Below, in pieces: positions 34,910 through 36,738 of a stretch of 36,738 bases of DNA. The stretch covers positions 1 through 36,738 of the forward strand of contig NZ_REFV01000022.1 of NCBI RefSeq assembly GCF_003688895.1, read 5' to 3'. This stretch comes from Dokdonia sinensis. GTDB taxonomy: Bacteria; Bacteroidota; Bacteroidia; Flavobacteriales; Flavobacteriaceae. Below the pieces are notes generated by a model. That model had not been told where the DNA came from, made no database searches, and saw only the letters and a program-made list of their open reading frames with translations. Both the position numbers and the translations under genes were made by a program. Position 1 is the first letter of the stretch; every line of letters begins with the position of its first letter.

Positions 34910-36337
34910 ATGACTAAAACTGCGCAAACCGTTTGGGATAACTGTCTCTCTTTTATACAGGACAATATAACTCCCCAAGCATACAAAACGTGGTTCGAAC
35001 CCATTAATGCGGTTAAGCTTGCAGATGCTGCCCTAAGTATTCAAGTCCCGAGTAAATTTTTTTACGAGTGGCTGGAAGAGCATTATGTGAAGCTTTTAAA
35101 AGTTGCCCTTAACAAAGAGTTGGGCGAGAACGCAAAGTTGGTCTACGTGATCAAAATGGAAAACACCTACGGAAATAACCAACCGTTTACCGAAAAAATA
35201 CCAAGTGCAAACCGCAGCGCAATGAAGTCGCAAGAGGTTGATGCACCTTTTAAAAATAAAAACCCTGAGCTTAAAAATCCATTTGTAATTCCTGGCATCA
35301 GAAACTTACAGATAGAATCACAACTCAATCCAAATTATAACTTTGACAACTTTCTAGAAGGAGACTCGAACCGTCTGGCACGCTCTGCAGGAATGGCAGT
35401 GGCAAACAAGCCTGGGGGAACTTCTTTTAATCCGTTATTGATTTTTGGAGGTGTTGGTTTAGGAAAGACGCACCTAGCGCACGCCATAGGGGTACAGATC
35501 AAGGACAAATATCCAGACAAGACTGTACTTTATATCTCTGCAGAGAAGTTTACGCAACAATACATAGAGTCTGTAAAGAAGAATAATCGCAATGACTTCA
35601 TTCACTTCTATCAAGTGATTGATGTGCTCATTGTGGATGATATCCAATTACTAAGTGGTAAAGCAGGAACGCAGGATGTGTTCTTCCATATCTTTAATCA
35701 TTTGCACCAGAACGGAAAACAAGTCATTCTTACTAGTGACAAGGCTCCTGTAGATATGCAGGATATCGAGCAACGCCTACTCTCTCGTTTTAAATGGGGA
35801 TTAAGTGCAGAGTTGCAACATCCAGGCTTTGAAACGCGTATCTCTATTATAAAGCACAAGCTCTATCAAGATGGTGTAGAAATGCCAGAAGAGATTATCG
35901 AGTTTCTTGCAAATAATATCAAAACAAACATTAGAGAACTGGAAGGTGCTATCATATCATTGATCGCTCATTCTTCATTCAATAAGAAAGAAATCACACT
36001 AGATCTTGCTAAAAAGATAGTAGAGAACTATGTAAAACATACGAAGCGCGAGGTTTCTATAGACTATATCCAGAAAATTGTTTCTGACTATTTCCAGATG
36101 GATGTAGAAACACTACAGTCTAAAACACGTAAGCGACACATTGTACAGGCGAGACAACTTGCCATGTTCTTTGCAAAAAAGCTTACCAAAGCTTCTCTTG
36201 CCAGTATAGGATCCCAGATAGGACAGCGCGATCACGCTACAGTATTACACGCCTGCAAAACGGTGGATAATCTTGCGAGCACCGACAAACAATTTAGAAA
36301 GTATGTGGAAGATTTAAGAAAGAAACTCGCAGTTTAA
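34910..36337 (+). CDS. dnaA: Chromosomal replication initiator protein DnaA
   Basis: A 475-residue initiator with the full four-domain layout. Domain I (1-85) is the helicase-loading/oligomerising part (TVWDNCLSFIQDNITPQAYK). Domain II is a short linker. Domain III AAA+ (about 140-360) has Walker A GGVGLGKT (180-187), Walker B IVDDIQLL (D243, D244) and sensor motifs. Domain IV (about 375-475) is the DNA-binding helix-turn-helix with the family signature RDHATVLHACKTV. It binds DnaA boxes and opens the origin. The gap upstream carries only one box-like site, possibly for self-control. tRNA-Asn and an IS element follow it. Confidence 0.97.
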   Translation: MTKTAQTVWDNCLSFIQDNITPQAYKTWFEPINAVKLADAALSIQVPSKFFYEWLEEHYVKLLKVALNKELGENAKLVYVIKMENTYGNNQPFTEKIPSANRSAMKSQEVDAPFKNKNPELKNPFVIPGIRNLQIESQLNPNYNFDNFLEGDSNRLARSAGMAVANKPGGTSFNPLLIFGGVGLGKTHLAHAIGVQIKDKYPDKTVLYISAEKFTQQYIESVKKNNRNDFIHFYQVIDVLIVDDIQLLSGKAGTQDVFFHIFNHLHQNGKQVILTSDKAPVDMQDIEQRLLSRFKWGLSAELQHPGFETRISIIKHKLYQDGVEMPEEIIEFLANNIKTNIRELEGAIISLIAHSSFNKKEITLDLAKKIVENYVKHTKREVSIDYIQKIVSDYFQMDVETLQSKTRKRHIVQARQLAMFFAKKLTKASLASIGSQIGQRDHATVLHACKTVDNLASTDKQFRKYVEDLRKKLAV

Positions 36338-36432
36338 GAGATTGTAATATCCGTAAATATTTGATTCACAATACACCTAAAAAAGCAAGTAACATAAAGT
36401 TGTAAAAAGAAGCAGAAAAACATCAAAAATAG

Positions 36433-36463
36433 TTTCTGCAATTAAAAAAACCTTTTATATTTG
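36433..36463 (+). promoter_or_regulatory. Promoter of tRNA-Asn
   Basis: TTTC (36433-36436), a 19-bp spacer and TATATTTG (36456-36463) fit the Bacteroidetes TTTG-N19-TAnnTTTG layout with one -33 mismatch. The -7 element ends 21 bp before the tRNA. Confidence 0.65.
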
Positions 36464-36484
36464 CAACCGCTAACAGCAAAACAC

Positions 36485-36558
36485 TCCTCCTTAGCTCAGT
36501 TGGTTAGAGCATCTGACTGTTAATCAGAGGGTCCTTGGTTCGAGCCCAAGAGGGGGAG
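36485..36558 (+). tRNA. tRNA-Asn (GTT)
   Basis: A 74-base cloverleaf. The acceptor stem is TCCTCCT with AGGGGGA (one T-G pair), with discriminator G. The D arm is TAGCTCAGTTGGTTAGAGC. The anticodon arm is CTGACTGTTAATCAG, giving anticodon GTT. The T arm is CTTGG-TTCGAGC-CCAAG. CCA is not encoded. It has its own promoter and terminator, so it is transcribed alone. Confidence 0.96.
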
Positions 36559-36567
36559 CAAGTTAGT

Positions 36568-36600
36568 AAAAGCCTTTACAGAGATGTAGAGGCTTTTTTT
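36568..36600 (+). terminator. Terminator of tRNA-Asn
   Basis: A 13-bp stem with one T-G wobble (AAAAGCCTTTACA with TGTAGAGGCTTTT), a GAGA tetraloop and a seven-T tail, 9 bp after the tRNA. Confidence 0.88.
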
Positions 36601-36611
36601 ATTCTATTAAT

Positions 36612-36738
36612 TGTCCCGTCCTGAAATAGCGATACACTAAATTCTTAGTGTAATGAAAACACCAGTAACCACTGGGTATGTTAAACGTACCCAAAAAGAC
36701 TACTCGCTTTCTTTTAAGCTTCAAGTAGTAGAAGAAAT
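36612..36738 (+). mobile_element. Left end of an IS3-like insertion sequence, cut by the window edge
   Basis: The first open frame here is the start of an IS3-type orfA. The segment from TGTCCCGTCCTGAAATAGCG reads like the terminal inverted repeat of such an element (TG start). The right end, orfB and target duplication are outside the window, so the exact boundary is inferred. A 7-bp inverted repeat (ACACTAA/TTAGTGT, 36634-36651) sits directly before the start codon. Confidence 0.7.
36653..36738 (+). CDS. IS3-family transposase OrfA, N-terminal fragment
   Basis: Only 28 complete codons are visible, running off the window. The segment DYSLSFKLQVVEE is the typical opening of an IS3-type OrfA helix-turn-helix protein, which binds the element's ends and is joined to the catalytic OrfB by programmed frameshifting. 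The start ATG lies two bases after a 7-bp inverted repeat. Whether the element is intact or still mobile cannot be judged here. Confidence 0.75.
   Translation, partial: MKTPVTTGYVKRTQKDYSLSFKLQVVEE

Noticed and set aside
36412-36439. Inverted repeat GCAGAAA/TTTCTGC before the tRNA promoter as a dnaA terminator
   Set aside because: The loop is 14 nt and no T-run follows on the plus strand; it overlaps the tRNA -33 region and is probably chance.

Overview
The window is about 36.7 kb of chromosome from a marine, light-using flavobacterium (Bacteroidetes, Flavobacteriaceae). The best genus-level guess is Dokdonia/Krokinobacter, from gene content only. Support comes from a proteorhodopsin next to a carotenoid-cleaving Blh enzyme, a type IX secretion (T9SS) sorting domain on a large surface protein, a Bacteroidetes-type omega-like protein and FabI, promoters of the TAnnTTTG type, and almost no Shine-Dalgarno sequences. 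Genes are tightly packed. No intergenic stretch exceeds about 205 bp, and many neighbours overlap by 1-8 bp (TAATG, ATGA and TTGA junctions).

Layout. 1-1872: proteorhodopsin (minus strand, own terminator) and blh (plus strand), diverging. 1939-9074, plus strand: Gfo/Idh/MocA oxidoreductase, 3-hydroxyacyl-CoA dehydrogenase, DUF1015 protein, YggS-type PLP protein, an exonuclease/GIY-YIG nuclease that appears to start at ATT, a voltage-gated-type K+ channel with a C-terminal zinc ribbon, and miaA. 9115-14049, minus strand: response regulator and histidine kinase, coaE, YbbR-like protein, family 2 glycosyltransferase. 14146-17463: a 1105-residue T9SS surface protein. 17663-25058, minus strand: housekeeping block fabI, recN, DUF4835, coaBC, omega-like, bamD, dapA, DUF6913. 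25128-26806: a 5'-nucleotidase split into two overlapping genes. 26803-31707, minus strand: membrane protein, ligA, LOG protein, prmC, GNAT. 31734-34304, plus strand: ribD, EamA transporter, yigZ. Then a thioesterase (minus), dnaA (plus), tRNA-Asn, and the left end of an IS3-like element cut off by the window edge.

Functionally this is mostly core genome: envelope assembly, CoA, fatty-acid, lysine and riboflavin synthesis, DNA repair and replication initiation. The phototrophy pair and the surface protein are the lifestyle-specific parts. I saw no CRISPR array, prophage, toxin-antitoxin pair or obvious defence island.

The strongest unexplained signal is not a gene. A 14-bp perfect palindrome, GCTTTCGCGAAAGC, occurs nine times exactly and twice with two end mismatches. 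It lies both between genes and inside coding sequences, and is read in all three frames. A second family of short hairpins (TTTCCGC-CTTC-GCGGAAA) lies directly in front of two genes; next to one of these the nuclease gene has lost any conventional start codon.
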